From positions 62,001 through 126,000 of the forward strand of contig CAJUID010000001.1 of the NCBI GenBank assembly GCA_910585905.1: 64,000 nt of DNA, written 5' to 3'. A program made the translations under genes and the position numbers. This DNA is from an uncultured Lachnospiraceae bacterium. Lineage in GTDB: Bacteria > Bacillota > Clostridia > Lachnospirales > Lachnospiraceae. Below, in pieces: positions 17,622 through 25,595 of the stretch. Each line of letters begins with the position of its first letter. Position 1 is the first letter of the stretch. The notes under the pieces are model-generated. The model ran no database searches. It was given only the letters and a program-made list of their open reading frames with translations, and had not been told where the DNA came from.

Positions 17622-18605
17622 TTAATTCTCTGCCCCTGCTACCAACAACTGCTCCACAATCTCGGTATACCCTTCCTCTGAAGCATAATACAACGCACTG
17701 TGCTGATCATTATCCACTCCATTTACATCTGCACCCATCTCAATAAGCATCGCTGTAAAATCATTTTTGCCATTTCTGGCTGCCAGTATCAAAGGGGTCT
17801 GTCCATCCGAAGCCTTTTGGTTAAGACCCGCACCTGCGTCCAGCAAAGCTCTTCCCACAAAAAGATCTCCTTTATCGGCTGCAATATGTAATGGCAAAAC
17901 TCCATCGGTATTGGCACAATCCGGCTTAGCGCCCGCGGCCAACAACAATTCTACAATCATCAGATTAGATTTTTGTACTGCAAGTATCAGAGGAGAATCC
18001 CCATCATCATTGAGCTTATTCACGCTGGATAAATCTTTTTCTAACAAAACCTTAACCACTTCACTTTGTTCATTCCAACATGCATGATGGAGCGTTGTGT
18101 TGCCATAAGTATCAGCATGATCCCCTTCTTCCTGCGAAAGAACCTCTACCAATTCCCTCAGCCCAGCTGAAGTTGCATAATCAATAGCCATTTGTCCACT
18201 GTTATTCTTAATACTGATATCAATATCTGGATTCTTAAGCAACTTCAGGGCGGCATCTGTTTTTCCATTTTGTGCCAACAGCATAAGAGGTGTCACTCCA
18301 TCATTATCTGTGCAGTTCACATCCGCCCCCGCATCAACCAACATAGAAATAATCTGGATATTACCAACCTCCGCCGCAAAATGCATTGGCATTCTGTTTT
18401 TCTGATTGCCCAGTTCAGCCTCCGCCCCATTATCCAACAACAGCCTCACAATATCCCTGGCACTTTTTAGGCAGGCATAAATTAACGGGGTATTGCCAGA
18501 AGTATCCCGTTTATTCACATCAATGCCGCCACGTTTCAAAAAGGTCTGTACTACACCCTTCTGATTATTTTTACAAGCCTGCAGCAACATATTGTCCAAT
18601 TGCAT
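17622..18605 (-). CDS. Ankyrin-repeat protein (327 residues)
   Basis: Nearly the whole protein is ankyrin repeats of about 33 residues: the consensus pattern GNTPLIYACLKSARDIVRLLLDNGA and its relatives recur about nine times, from residue 10 to the end. There is no signal peptide or membrane segment, so it is cytosolic, and there is no second domain to indicate activity. Ankyrin stacks bind proteins. GGAGAAG lies three to four bases before the ATG. It is transcribed divergently from the second ankyrin gene at 19021, with repeat copy C and a structured leader between them. Confidence 0.93.
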   Translation of the reverse strand: MQLDNMLLQACKNNQKGVVQTFLKRGGIDVNKRDTSGNTPLIYACLKSARDIVRLLLDNGAEAELGNQKNRMPMHFAAEVGNIQIISMLVDAGADVNCTDNDGVTPLMLLAQNGKTDAALKLLKNPDIDISIKNNSGQMAIDYATSAGLRELVEVLSQEEGDHADTYGNTTLHHACWNEQSEVVKVLLEKDLSSVNKLNDDGDSPLILAVQKSNLMIVELLLAAGAKPDCANTDGVLPLHIAADKGDLFVGRALLDAGAGLNQKASDGQTPLILAARNGKNDFTAMLIEMGADVNGVDNDQHSALYYASEEGYTEIVEQLLVAGAEN

Positions 18606-18773
18606 TATTCTTCTCCTTCTATTATCCGATACGATACTAATTTCATCCTACCACCATACAAAAACAAAGTCAATGAAAAGACAGATTCCCTGATATTGTT
18701 GAATCACCCTGATTATTTATTGTACCATTTTCCAAAGAATGCTAAAATATTTATGTGAAACAAATGTACTTTA

Positions 18774-18901
18774 AATCAACAACCCCGCTGCAAGCAACGG
18801 GGTATCAAACTTGCAACGCTGCAGAGCAGCGGGGTATGTGACCCGCGCGCAGTCGCCAAGTGCAAGCAAGCTTGCGTTTGGCTCGTTGCGTACGCGAGAA
18901 T
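18774..18901 (-). repeat. GC-rich multi-hairpin repeat, copy C
   Basis: 128 bp, identical to copy A at 7427-7554, in the same orientation on the chromosome. It lies between the two divergent ankyrin genes, upstream of the structured leader at 18912-19020. The remaining gap 18606-18773 shows no gene. Confidence 0.9.
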
Positions 18902-18911
18902 CAAGATTTAA

Positions 18912-19020
18912 GGAGTGAAAAAAAGAAGAAAGGACAAAATACAAACACACATCTTTCGCCCTTTGTGTTTGTGCCTCAAATGAAAATATAATCATTTTCG
19001 CTTGGGGCTTGGTGTAAATT
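18912..19020 (+). promoter_or_regulatory. Structured leader directly before the ankyrin gene (homolog of the spoIIE leader)
   Basis: About 109 bases, closely matching the spoIIE leader (27912-28022 minus) and ending at the ATG in both. Hairpin 1: CAAACACA (18942-18949) with TGTGTTTG (18964-18971). Hairpin 2: GCCTC (18973-18977) with the GGGGC at 19004-19008, extended by GAAAAT/ATTTTC. A purine-rich tract (GTGAAAAAAAGAAG) precedes them. The G-rich right arm of hairpin 2 is the nearest ribosome-site-like sequence, so pairing could hide it. Confidence 0.75.
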
Positions 19021-21057
19021 ATGAACCTAAACGAACTTACCGAACTTTTAGTAACTTCCAGCCAGCAATTTAACCAAGCCAAATTTATACCCTGGTGGGA
19101 GGATAACTATGAAAACAGCCTATACAGATACAATATTTTGACAGAAGAAACAGTACAGGATGCCAGCGAGTGTATTGCAGCGTGCAGCAAAGAGGAACTT
19201 CTCTCCCCAGTCGGACGTTTTGGGCTTACCCTGTTCCATCTTTTAGTATGGCACAATTTCTATGATACAGTGGAAAATCTGCTCTGTAAAGGAAACATCA
19301 CAGAGGAAGACATTAATGTACCAGACCATAAAGGCTATGGGCTTACCCCATTCCTTCTGGCATGCTTTTGCGGAAATCTATCTATGACAAAACTTTTGCT
19401 GGAACATGGTGCTGACAGCTCCGCCTGCGACAAAAGAGATATGAATGCATACCATTTTCTTGCATATCCCAGATTTGAAGGATTATCACTTGCCCCTAGC
19501 TGCAACGGACGAAGCGTGCAGCAGCGCGCAGAAATTGCCCGCCTGCTAACCTGTGATATCAATCACAAAGAAGAAAATGGCCTAACACCCTTTGCACGTA
19601 TAGTAACCACGGAGTACAGTTCAGATTATACCTGGCCATTAATCGAAATTTTCCTGGAAAAGGGGGCTGAAACTGATTACGTGGATGAAAATGGCAACAC
19701 ACTTCTAATGCTGGCCCTGATAAACAACCATAAAACAGCAGCCCTAAAGCTGATGGAACAGTGCCCGGAAATGATAAATGTGGCAAACCAAAAGGGAGTG
19801 ACGCCAATCAAACATACCGTTTCCTTCCATAACGAGGCTATGTACATTGCCCTAAAAGACCATGGGGCAAAGCCTGATAGCGATGATTCCCTAGAATTAT
19901 TTCCTTTACGCCAAATTGCAAGTAATACCTTTGCTTATGTCCATGAGAATGACATGGACGGCCTTAGCATTGCCTTGTATCTAGCCAAAAAGCTGGTCCA
20001 GCAGGCAGATCCAGATGATGACGACGAACTTGGCGAAGTCACAAACCTTCTCCACAATGCCTTGCTATCTGACCCAAACGCCAGCTTGCTGGAAATTATC
20101 AAAGATACTGGATTCGATTTCACCCTTCCAATCCATTATCACGGTGAAAGGCTCTGCCTAAGGGATGAATGCCTCAAACCAAGCTATGGTATTGGAACTG
20201 TTAAAAAACTAATAGAACTAGGGGTAGACATGGATACCGCAGTGGTGAGAGGGCGAACTCCAGCCAATATTATAGCGTCAAAAGAACCTATGCGTGACGC
20301 AAAAGATAACACCTATTTTGAAGAAGCAGCAAAGCTTTTCTCTAAAGAATCGATGGAAGAATTGGACACCCGAGGAGAAGCCGCCGTCCATAAGGCCGCA
20401 AATAACGGACATACTGGTATGCTTAAAGTCATGATAGAGAAAGGAGTAGACGTCAACCTTCCAAAAGACGTGCCTGCGCAGGCAGGGACAACACCTCTCC
20501 ATGAGGCATGTGCTTTTGGCCATGCAGATGTAGTAAAACTCCTTATCAATGCTAATGCAGATGATACCATCAAAAACTTAGATGGTGAGACCCCGGCACA
20601 TTTTGTCCTTATGAACAAAAAATACGGCAACCAATTAACCCAAGAGCAGAGAGCAATGCTCCTAAGAGAACTTAAAAATATTGATATTCCAAGGAATGAT
20701 GGGAAGACTCCTCTAATGCTGCTAAAGAGAGATTTAGAACTTCTTCCTATATTTTTAGAAAGAGGCGTTGATGTCAACCATGTTGACAATAACGGAATGA
20801 CTGCTATGATGCTCCATCCAGGCAAAGATATAATAAAGGAATTACTAAAAGCCGGGGCCGACATCAGCCTGGCAGATAACGAGGGAAATACCGTACTGCA
20901 TCATGCTTTAATGAATTACGACGAGAGCACAGCAAGATTCCTAATAAAAAAAGGCGCTAACTATAACTACCCAAACAATAACGGAGAAACTCCGGTACAG
21001 ATAGCAGTAGAAAAAGGATTCGACGGTGTACTGGAATTAATGACCGATATCAAATAA
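19021..21057 (+). CDS. Large ankyrin-repeat protein (678 residues)
   Basis: N-terminal non-repeat region (about residues 1-75, MNLNELTELLVTSSQQF), then many ankyrin repeats across the rest, some degenerate (residues about 100-330), with clear canonical ones late (AGTTPLHEACAFGHADVVKLL; GNTVLHHALMNYDESTARFL; GETPVQIAVEKGFDGVLELM). Cytosolic, with no catalytic domain seen. There is no AGGAGG before the ATG, only GGTG within the structured leader, so translation may depend on that leader. It is divergent from another ankyrin gene; the two may be paralogs with binding partners in common, which is inference. Confidence 0.93.
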   Translation: MNLNELTELLVTSSQQFNQAKFIPWWEDNYENSLYRYNILTEETVQDASECIAACSKEELLSPVGRFGLTLFHLLVWHNFYDTVENLLCKGNITEEDINVPDHKGYGLTPFLLACFCGNLSMTKLLLEHGADSSACDKRDMNAYHFLAYPRFEGLSLAPSCNGRSVQQRAEIARLLTCDINHKEENGLTPFARIVTTEYSSDYTWPLIEIFLEKGAETDYVDENGNTLLMLALINNHKTAALKLMEQCPEMINVANQKGVTPIKHTVSFHNEAMYIALKDHGAKPDSDDSLELFPLRQIASNTFAYVHENDMDGLSIALYLAKKLVQQADPDDDDELGEVTNLLHNALLSDPNASLLEIIKDTGFDFTLPIHYHGERLCLRDECLKPSYGIGTVKKLIELGVDMDTAVVRGRTPANIIASKEPMRDAKDNTYFEEAAKLFSKESMEELDTRGEAAVHKAANNGHTGMLKVMIEKGVDVNLPKDVPAQAGTTPLHEACAFGHADVVKLLINANADDTIKNLDGETPAHFVLMNKKYGNQLTQEQRAMLLRELKNIDIPRNDGKTPLMLLKRDLELLPIFLERGVDVNHVDNNGMTAMMLHPGKDIIKELLKAGADISLADNEGNTVLHHALMNYDESTARFLIKKGANYNYPNNNGETPVQIAVEKGFDGVLELMTDIK

Positions 21058-21168
21058 CTTCAAAATTCTGGATATGTATTTTTGCACACAAACAATTTAA
21101 ATACATCACTCAATTTCTACATAATTAGAATGGTATCCTGTAGTTATTAAATATCAGAATATAAAAGT

Positions 21169-21199
21169 AAACGAGGAACTGCGTTGCAGTTCCTCGTTT
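21169..21199 (+). terminator. Perfect 14-bp hairpin after the ankyrin gene
   Basis: AAACGAGGAACTGC (21169-21182) and its complement (21186-21199) with a three-base loop, 110 bases after the ankyrin stop. A U-run is lacking directly after the stem, so it may act as a 3'-end stabiliser as well as a terminator. The region 21200-21349 holds no gene that I can support. Confidence 0.6.
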
Positions 21200-21349
21200 G
21201 GAGAAGGTATTTTTGTTACTTATGGGGTGTAGCAAAAACTATATAATGTATTGGGGTTTACGATGATTAGTATAGCAGTGATGCCCGATGAAATGTTAAC
21301 AAATCTGTATTTTATTTCAAATAACTTTTGTGCATGTTTTAGTCTGCAT

Positions 21350-21402
21350 CTAAAAAGCTGCCGGATTTGGTTTGCAAATATACCAAAATCCCGACAGCTT
21401 TT
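21350..21402 (-). terminator. Terminator of the tilS-hpt-ftsH operon
   Basis: On the minus strand AGCTGTCGGGATTTTGG pairs with CCAAATCCGGCAGCT and runs into TTTTTAG, about 95 bases past the ftsH stop. Confidence 0.8.
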
Positions 21403-21498
21403 ACCTTTTTTCTATCGTGCCCTCTTTATATAATAGAAAACTCCTGCCTCGAAGCCCCGCCATCATGCGGTTGCTGCCAACAAAAATGCTGAAACTTT

Positions 21499-23469
21499 TT
21501 ACTGCTTCCCTTCTCCAGCATGATCATTGTCTGCCTCCATCTGTGCTCCTATTCCATCTTCCATACTTTCAACTTCCGCCATTGCCTGTGCCACAATATC
21601 TTCTGCTTTATCTTTCTTCTCTTCCACAGCAGGCTTTGGCTGAAAAAGCCCTTCAAACTCCGTACGGTCAATACGCTCCTTTTCCATCAGCAGATTTGCA
21701 CAATCGTGCAGAACCTGTATATTGTCCTCCAAAATCTTCTTTGCCTTGGCATACGCACCATCAATAATCTTTTTTACCTCGGAATCAATTGTCTTTGCAA
21801 CCTCTTCGCTGTAACCACGGCTAGTATGACCATAATCTCGCCCAATAAACACCTCATTTTCATCGGCATAATTAATCATACCGAGATTTTCAGAAAATCC
21901 GTATCTCGTAACCATATCCTTAGCGGTAGATGTTGCCTGCTTAATATCCTGTGATGCACCAGTTGTCACATCATCAAAAATCAGAGACTCCGCAATCCGC
22001 CCTCCAAGGCTTGCAATAATATCCTGCAGCATCTTACCTTTTGTGAGGAACATCTCATCACGTTCTGGCAGCGGCATCGTATAACCTGCTGCTCCAGTTC
22101 CCGTCGGGATAACCGATACCATATGCACCGGACCTACATCAGGAAGCACATGAAACAAGATTGCATGGCCTGCCTCATGGTATGCTGTAATACGTTTATC
22201 CTTTTCCGAGATGATTCGGCTCTTCTTTTCCTTTCCAATACCAACTTTAATGAAAGACTTGCTGATATCCTCTGACTCAATAAACTTTCTATTTTCCTTT
22301 GCACAGACAATGGCCGCCTCATTCAACAGATTCTCCAAATCTGCTCCTGTAAAACCAACCGTTGTCTGGGCAACTTTTTTCAAATCCACATCATCTCCCA
22401 GAGGTTTTCCTTTGGAATGCACCTCCAGAATCTCTTCACGGCCTTTCACATCTGGACGTCCAACAGTAACACGGCGGTCAAAACGACCTGGACGCAAAAT
22501 CGCCGGGTCCAGAATATCTACGCGGTTTGTTGCCGCCATAACAATAATTCCCTCATTGACCCCAAAACCGTCCATTTCCACAAGCATCTGGTTCAAGGTC
22601 TGCTCGCGCTCATCATGTCCGCCTCCAAGACCAGAACCACGCTTTCTTGCTACTGCGTCAATCTCATCAATAAATACAATACAAGGTGCATTTCTTTTTG
22701 CCTCGGCAAACAAATCTCTTACTCGGGATGCGCCAACGCCGACAAACATTTCCACAAAATCCGAACCAGATAAGCTAAAGAACGGAACACCTGCCTCCCC
22801 GGCAACAGCTTTGCCGAGCAGCGTCTTACCTGTTCCCGGAGGTCCCACCAGCAAGATTCCCTTTGGAATGCGTGCCCCGACGCCAGTGTATTTCCCAGGA
22901 TTTGCTAGAAAGTCTACAATTTCCTCCAACTCCTCCTTCTCTTCTTTCAGCCCAGCCACATCGCGGAATCGCTTCGCATGTTCGTCCGGGTCAATACGCT
23001 GTGCACGGCTCTTCCCAAAATTCATCATCTTGGCATTACCGCCGCTCGCTCCGGCTGATTGTGCCGACATAAAGGAGAATAAAAAGAAAATAGCAATAAT
23101 CCCCAAGCCATATGGCAGAAGGGTTGTCAGTACCCAGGATGGCTTCTGGATATCCGCCACACTATAGCGTCTTGCCATATAAGAATCATTCTGCATGATC
23201 TCCTCAACCTCTGTCACATCTGATACATAAAAACGCATTGTACTTTTATCTTTATATACAATAGAAATCTCGCCCGTCGGCACCTCCTCATTAGGGCGTA
23301 CCTCCACAGAAGCAATCCTTCCTTCCTTTACTTCCTGCTCAAACGAGACAATATTGTATCCATTTTCTGAAACCTCATCAAAAACACCCGAAAAATATAC
23401 TGCTGTAAAAATAATAATAAGAATCAGTATATAAAAACCGGTCCCTCCTGTTTTCATCTGTTTTCCCAT
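21499..23469 (-). CDS. ftsH: ATP-dependent zinc metalloprotease FtsH
   Basis: 656 residues, usual family length. Two N-terminal membrane helices (FYILILIIIFTAVYF and LLPYGLGIIAIFFLFSFM) flank an extracytoplasmic domain. The AAA+ module has Walker A GPPGTGKT (about residue 210), Walker B FIDEIDAV and the SRH arginines (RPGRFDRRV). The M41 protease domain has HEAGH (about residue 430). It degrades misfolded and regulatory membrane proteins. GGAG lies eight bases upstream. It is last in the order tilS-hpt-ftsH, the conserved Firmicute arrangement. The tail is acidic and poorly conserved. Confidence 0.98.
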   Translation of the reverse strand: MGKQMKTGGTGFYILILIIIFTAVYFSGVFDEVSENGYNIVSFEQEVKEGRIASVEVRPNEEVPTGEISIVYKDKSTMRFYVSDVTEVEEIMQNDSYMARRYSVADIQKPSWVLTTLLPYGLGIIAIFFLFSFMSAQSAGASGGNAKMMNFGKSRAQRIDPDEHAKRFRDVAGLKEEKEELEEIVDFLANPGKYTGVGARIPKGILLVGPPGTGKTLLGKAVAGEAGVPFFSLSGSDFVEMFVGVGASRVRDLFAEAKRNAPCIVFIDEIDAVARKRGSGLGGGHDEREQTLNQMLVEMDGFGVNEGIIVMAATNRVDILDPAILRPGRFDRRVTVGRPDVKGREEILEVHSKGKPLGDDVDLKKVAQTTVGFTGADLENLLNEAAIVCAKENRKFIESEDISKSFIKVGIGKEKKSRIISEKDKRITAYHEAGHAILFHVLPDVGPVHMVSVIPTGTGAAGYTMPLPERDEMFLTKGKMLQDIIASLGGRIAESLIFDDVTTGASQDIKQATSTAKDMVTRYGFSENLGMINYADENEVFIGRDYGHTSRGYSEEVAKTIDSEVKKIIDGAYAKAKKILEDNIQVLHDCANLLMEKERIDRTEFEGLFQPKPAVEEKKDKAEDIVAQAMAEVESMEDGIGAQMEADNDHAGEGKQ

Positions 23470-23485
23470 GAAAAATCTCCTTTAA

Positions 23486-24016
23486 CTATTCTTCTATAAA
23501 TTCCAATACCCCAATATATGGAAGATTGCGGTATTTTTGTGCATAATCCAAGCCGAATCCTACAATAAACTGATCCGGTATTTCAAAACCAATATATTCT
23601 ACCTCCACATCTGTTTCCCTGCGGGCAGGCTTATCCAGTAAAGCACATATCTTCACGCTGGCAGGATTCCTTGCCAAAAGCATCTTTTTGACCATACTTA
23701 ATGTATTGCCAGTATCAACGATATCCTCAATGATCAGACAATCGAGCCCCTCAATCGCATCATCCAGATCCTTTAAAATTTCCAATTTCCCAGAGCTAAC
23801 TGTATCATCACCATAGCTGGACGCAGCCATAAAATCTATTGTAACCGGCATAGTAAGCCTCTTTGCCAGCTCTGCAAAAAAGAAAACACTTCCTCTTAAT
23901 ACACAGATTAAACGCAGAGATTTTCCGGCATACTCTTTATTTAACTCTTCTGCAATGGCTAAAACCCTTTCCTTCACTTGTTCTTCTGAAAACAATTCAT
24001 GTATTACCTCTTTCAT
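23486..24016 (-). CDS. hpt: Hypoxanthine phosphoribosyltransferase
   Basis: 176 residues, standard for bacterial HPRT. The PRPP loop IIEDIVDTGNTLS and the flexible-loop region MAASSYGDDTVSSGK are both clear, and the purine-contact segment YIGFEIPDQFIVGFGLDYAQ is present. It salvages hypoxanthine (and guanine) to the nucleotide using PRPP. Start 24016 (MKEVIHELF) is taken because AAGGCGG precedes it and it gives the family length; the longer frame runs into the tilS 3' end. It lies between tilS and ftsH. Confidence 0.97.
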   Translation of the reverse strand: MKEVIHELFSEEQVKERVLAIAEELNKEYAGKSLRLICVLRGSVFFFAELAKRLTMPVTIDFMAASSYGDDTVSSGKLEILKDLDDAIEGLDCLIIEDIVDTGNTLSMVKKMLLARNPASVKICALLDKPARRETDVEVEYIGFEIPDQFIVGFGLDYAQKYRNLPYIGVLEFIEE

Positions 24017-24038
24017 GATGTCCGCCTTTCTCTTATAA

Positions 24039-25478
24039 TCAATGCCCTTTCCAGTCATTTTCCCATAAGCTTAAGTCTGCCTGAATAATTTCTGTTGTAT
24101 CTTCTGTAACATAATAATAAGCACTGCATCGGCCTAGTGCCGGAATCCATAATATATGATGCCCCTCTGCCAGAACCACCATTTTCCCACGCTCCTCGCG
24201 GGCAATCTTTTCATCAATAAACAGACGGCTTAACTTCTTGACTCTGCCTGCACAGTCCAGCCAGAGAAAATCACCTTCCTCTGGATACCTGAACATTGGC
24301 ATACTATCCATTTTAGCATAATCAAAACATTTCGTACAGTGCTTTTTCAGATTGAGTTCTTCTAATTTTTTTACACTCTTTTTATTAAAAATAATATAAC
24401 AGCATTGTCCCTGGCTTGATGGAATATTATATTCTCTCCCCAGAGAAATTATTTCCGGTGTAAAATATATATTTTCTGGTTCTCTATCCTCTCCCGCCTG
24501 GTACAGCTTCAACTTATCATATGACTTCTCAGCCACAAGGCCATAAGGGAGCATATACCGCTTTCCAGTCTCCCCCTGGAAAATTGATGCTACAGCTTCC
24601 ACATGCGCCGATGTAATATCCTGCCGTATTCCCGAAAGCTCCTGTATCATCTTTAAAATCAGTTCCCTTCCAATCACAGAAGGGATATTCAAAAATATCC
24701 CTGCATCCACTATAATCCCACTGGCATCTCTTTGGACAATTTCATCATATGTCCTATCTCTCTGCCAATCAATATATTCCATAACCTCCTGCAACTGCGC
24801 GCCAGTACCCGCTATATGCTCCGCCGCCATTGGCTGAATCTTCTCACGCAAATACGGCATCACGCGGTTGCGTATTAAATTTCTCGCATACATGTCCTGT
24901 CCATTCGTAGCATCTGTGCAAAATGGAATTCCCTTTTCCTTTAGAACCCGCTCAATCTCCAGCCTGCCCGTCTCCAAAAGCGGCCTTACAATCCTCCCCC
25001 TCTGCGGCCGCATGCCGCCAAGCCCCCGAAGCCCGCTGCCCCGGAGCAGTTGGAACAAAATTGTCTCTGCCTGGTCATCCCTGTGATGAGCCACTGCGAT
25101 TTTATCAAAACGTAATTCTTCCCGTATCTTTTCAAAGCACTGATAGCGGAATGACCTGCCTGCCTCTTCCTCCGTCATCTTCCATACCTTTGCAAGAGAC
25201 GGGATATCTGCCCTCTCTGCCCTGCAGGGAACGCCAAGACTCTCCGCAAAAGACACTGCGTACTCCTCGTCCCGAAATGCTTCGTCCCCCCTGATCCCAT
25301 GATTAATATGAACCGCCTGCAGACGCAGCTTCCATCTCTCTCGAAAACGTACCAAAAGCCAGAGCAAAAAAACTGAATCTGCCCCTCCCGACAGACCAAC
25401 CACCACACCCTCCCCTTCCCGAAAAAGCTGGTTCCTCTCACAATATATTGCTATCTGCCCACAAATATCACTGCCCAT
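24039..25478 (-). CDS. tilS: tRNA(Ile)-lysidine synthase
   Basis: 479 residues: an N-type ATP pyrophosphatase domain with the PP-loop VVGLSGGADSVFLLW, HINHGIRGDEA, VAHHRDDQAETIL and the RNLIRNRVMPYL motif, then the TilS central and C-terminal tRNA-binding domains. It converts C34 of the CAU isoleucine tRNA to lysidine, so that AUA is read as isoleucine; essential. GGAGA precedes the ATG. It is first gene of the tilS-hpt-ftsH unit, 117 bases after spoIIE. Confidence 0.97.
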   Translation of the reverse strand: MGSDICGQIAIYCERNQLFREGEGVVVGLSGGADSVFLLWLLVRFRERWKLRLQAVHINHGIRGDEAFRDEEYAVSFAESLGVPCRAERADIPSLAKVWKMTEEEAGRSFRYQCFEKIREELRFDKIAVAHHRDDQAETILFQLLRGSGLRGLGGMRPQRGRIVRPLLETGRLEIERVLKEKGIPFCTDATNGQDMYARNLIRNRVMPYLREKIQPMAAEHIAGTGAQLQEVMEYIDWQRDRTYDEIVQRDASGIIVDAGIFLNIPSVIGRELILKMIQELSGIRQDITSAHVEAVASIFQGETGKRYMLPYGLVAEKSYDKLKLYQAGEDREPENIYFTPEIISLGREYNIPSSQGQCCYIIFNKKSVKKLEELNLKKHCTKCFDYAKMDSMPMFRYPEEGDFLWLDCAGRVKKLSRLFIDEKIAREERGKMVVLAEGHHILWIPALGRCSAYYYVTEDTTEIIQADLSLWENDWKGH

Positions 25479-25595
25479 GTAATTTCTCCATTAATACTCA
25501 AGTAATTAATATAAATATTTAGTAGTTTAATACCTGCCACACGCTAGCCGAGCACAATTAAGCATCTTTCTAACACTCCTGCTCTGTCCATCCTG

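Noticed and set aside
21251..21433. Frame of 60 residues after the ankyrin gene
   Set aside because: No ribosome site and it overlaps the ftsH terminator hairpin.
22211..23167. Long plus-strand frame opposite ftsH
   Set aside because: Antisense shadow of a well-identified gene, proline- and serine-rich composition typical of such shadows.
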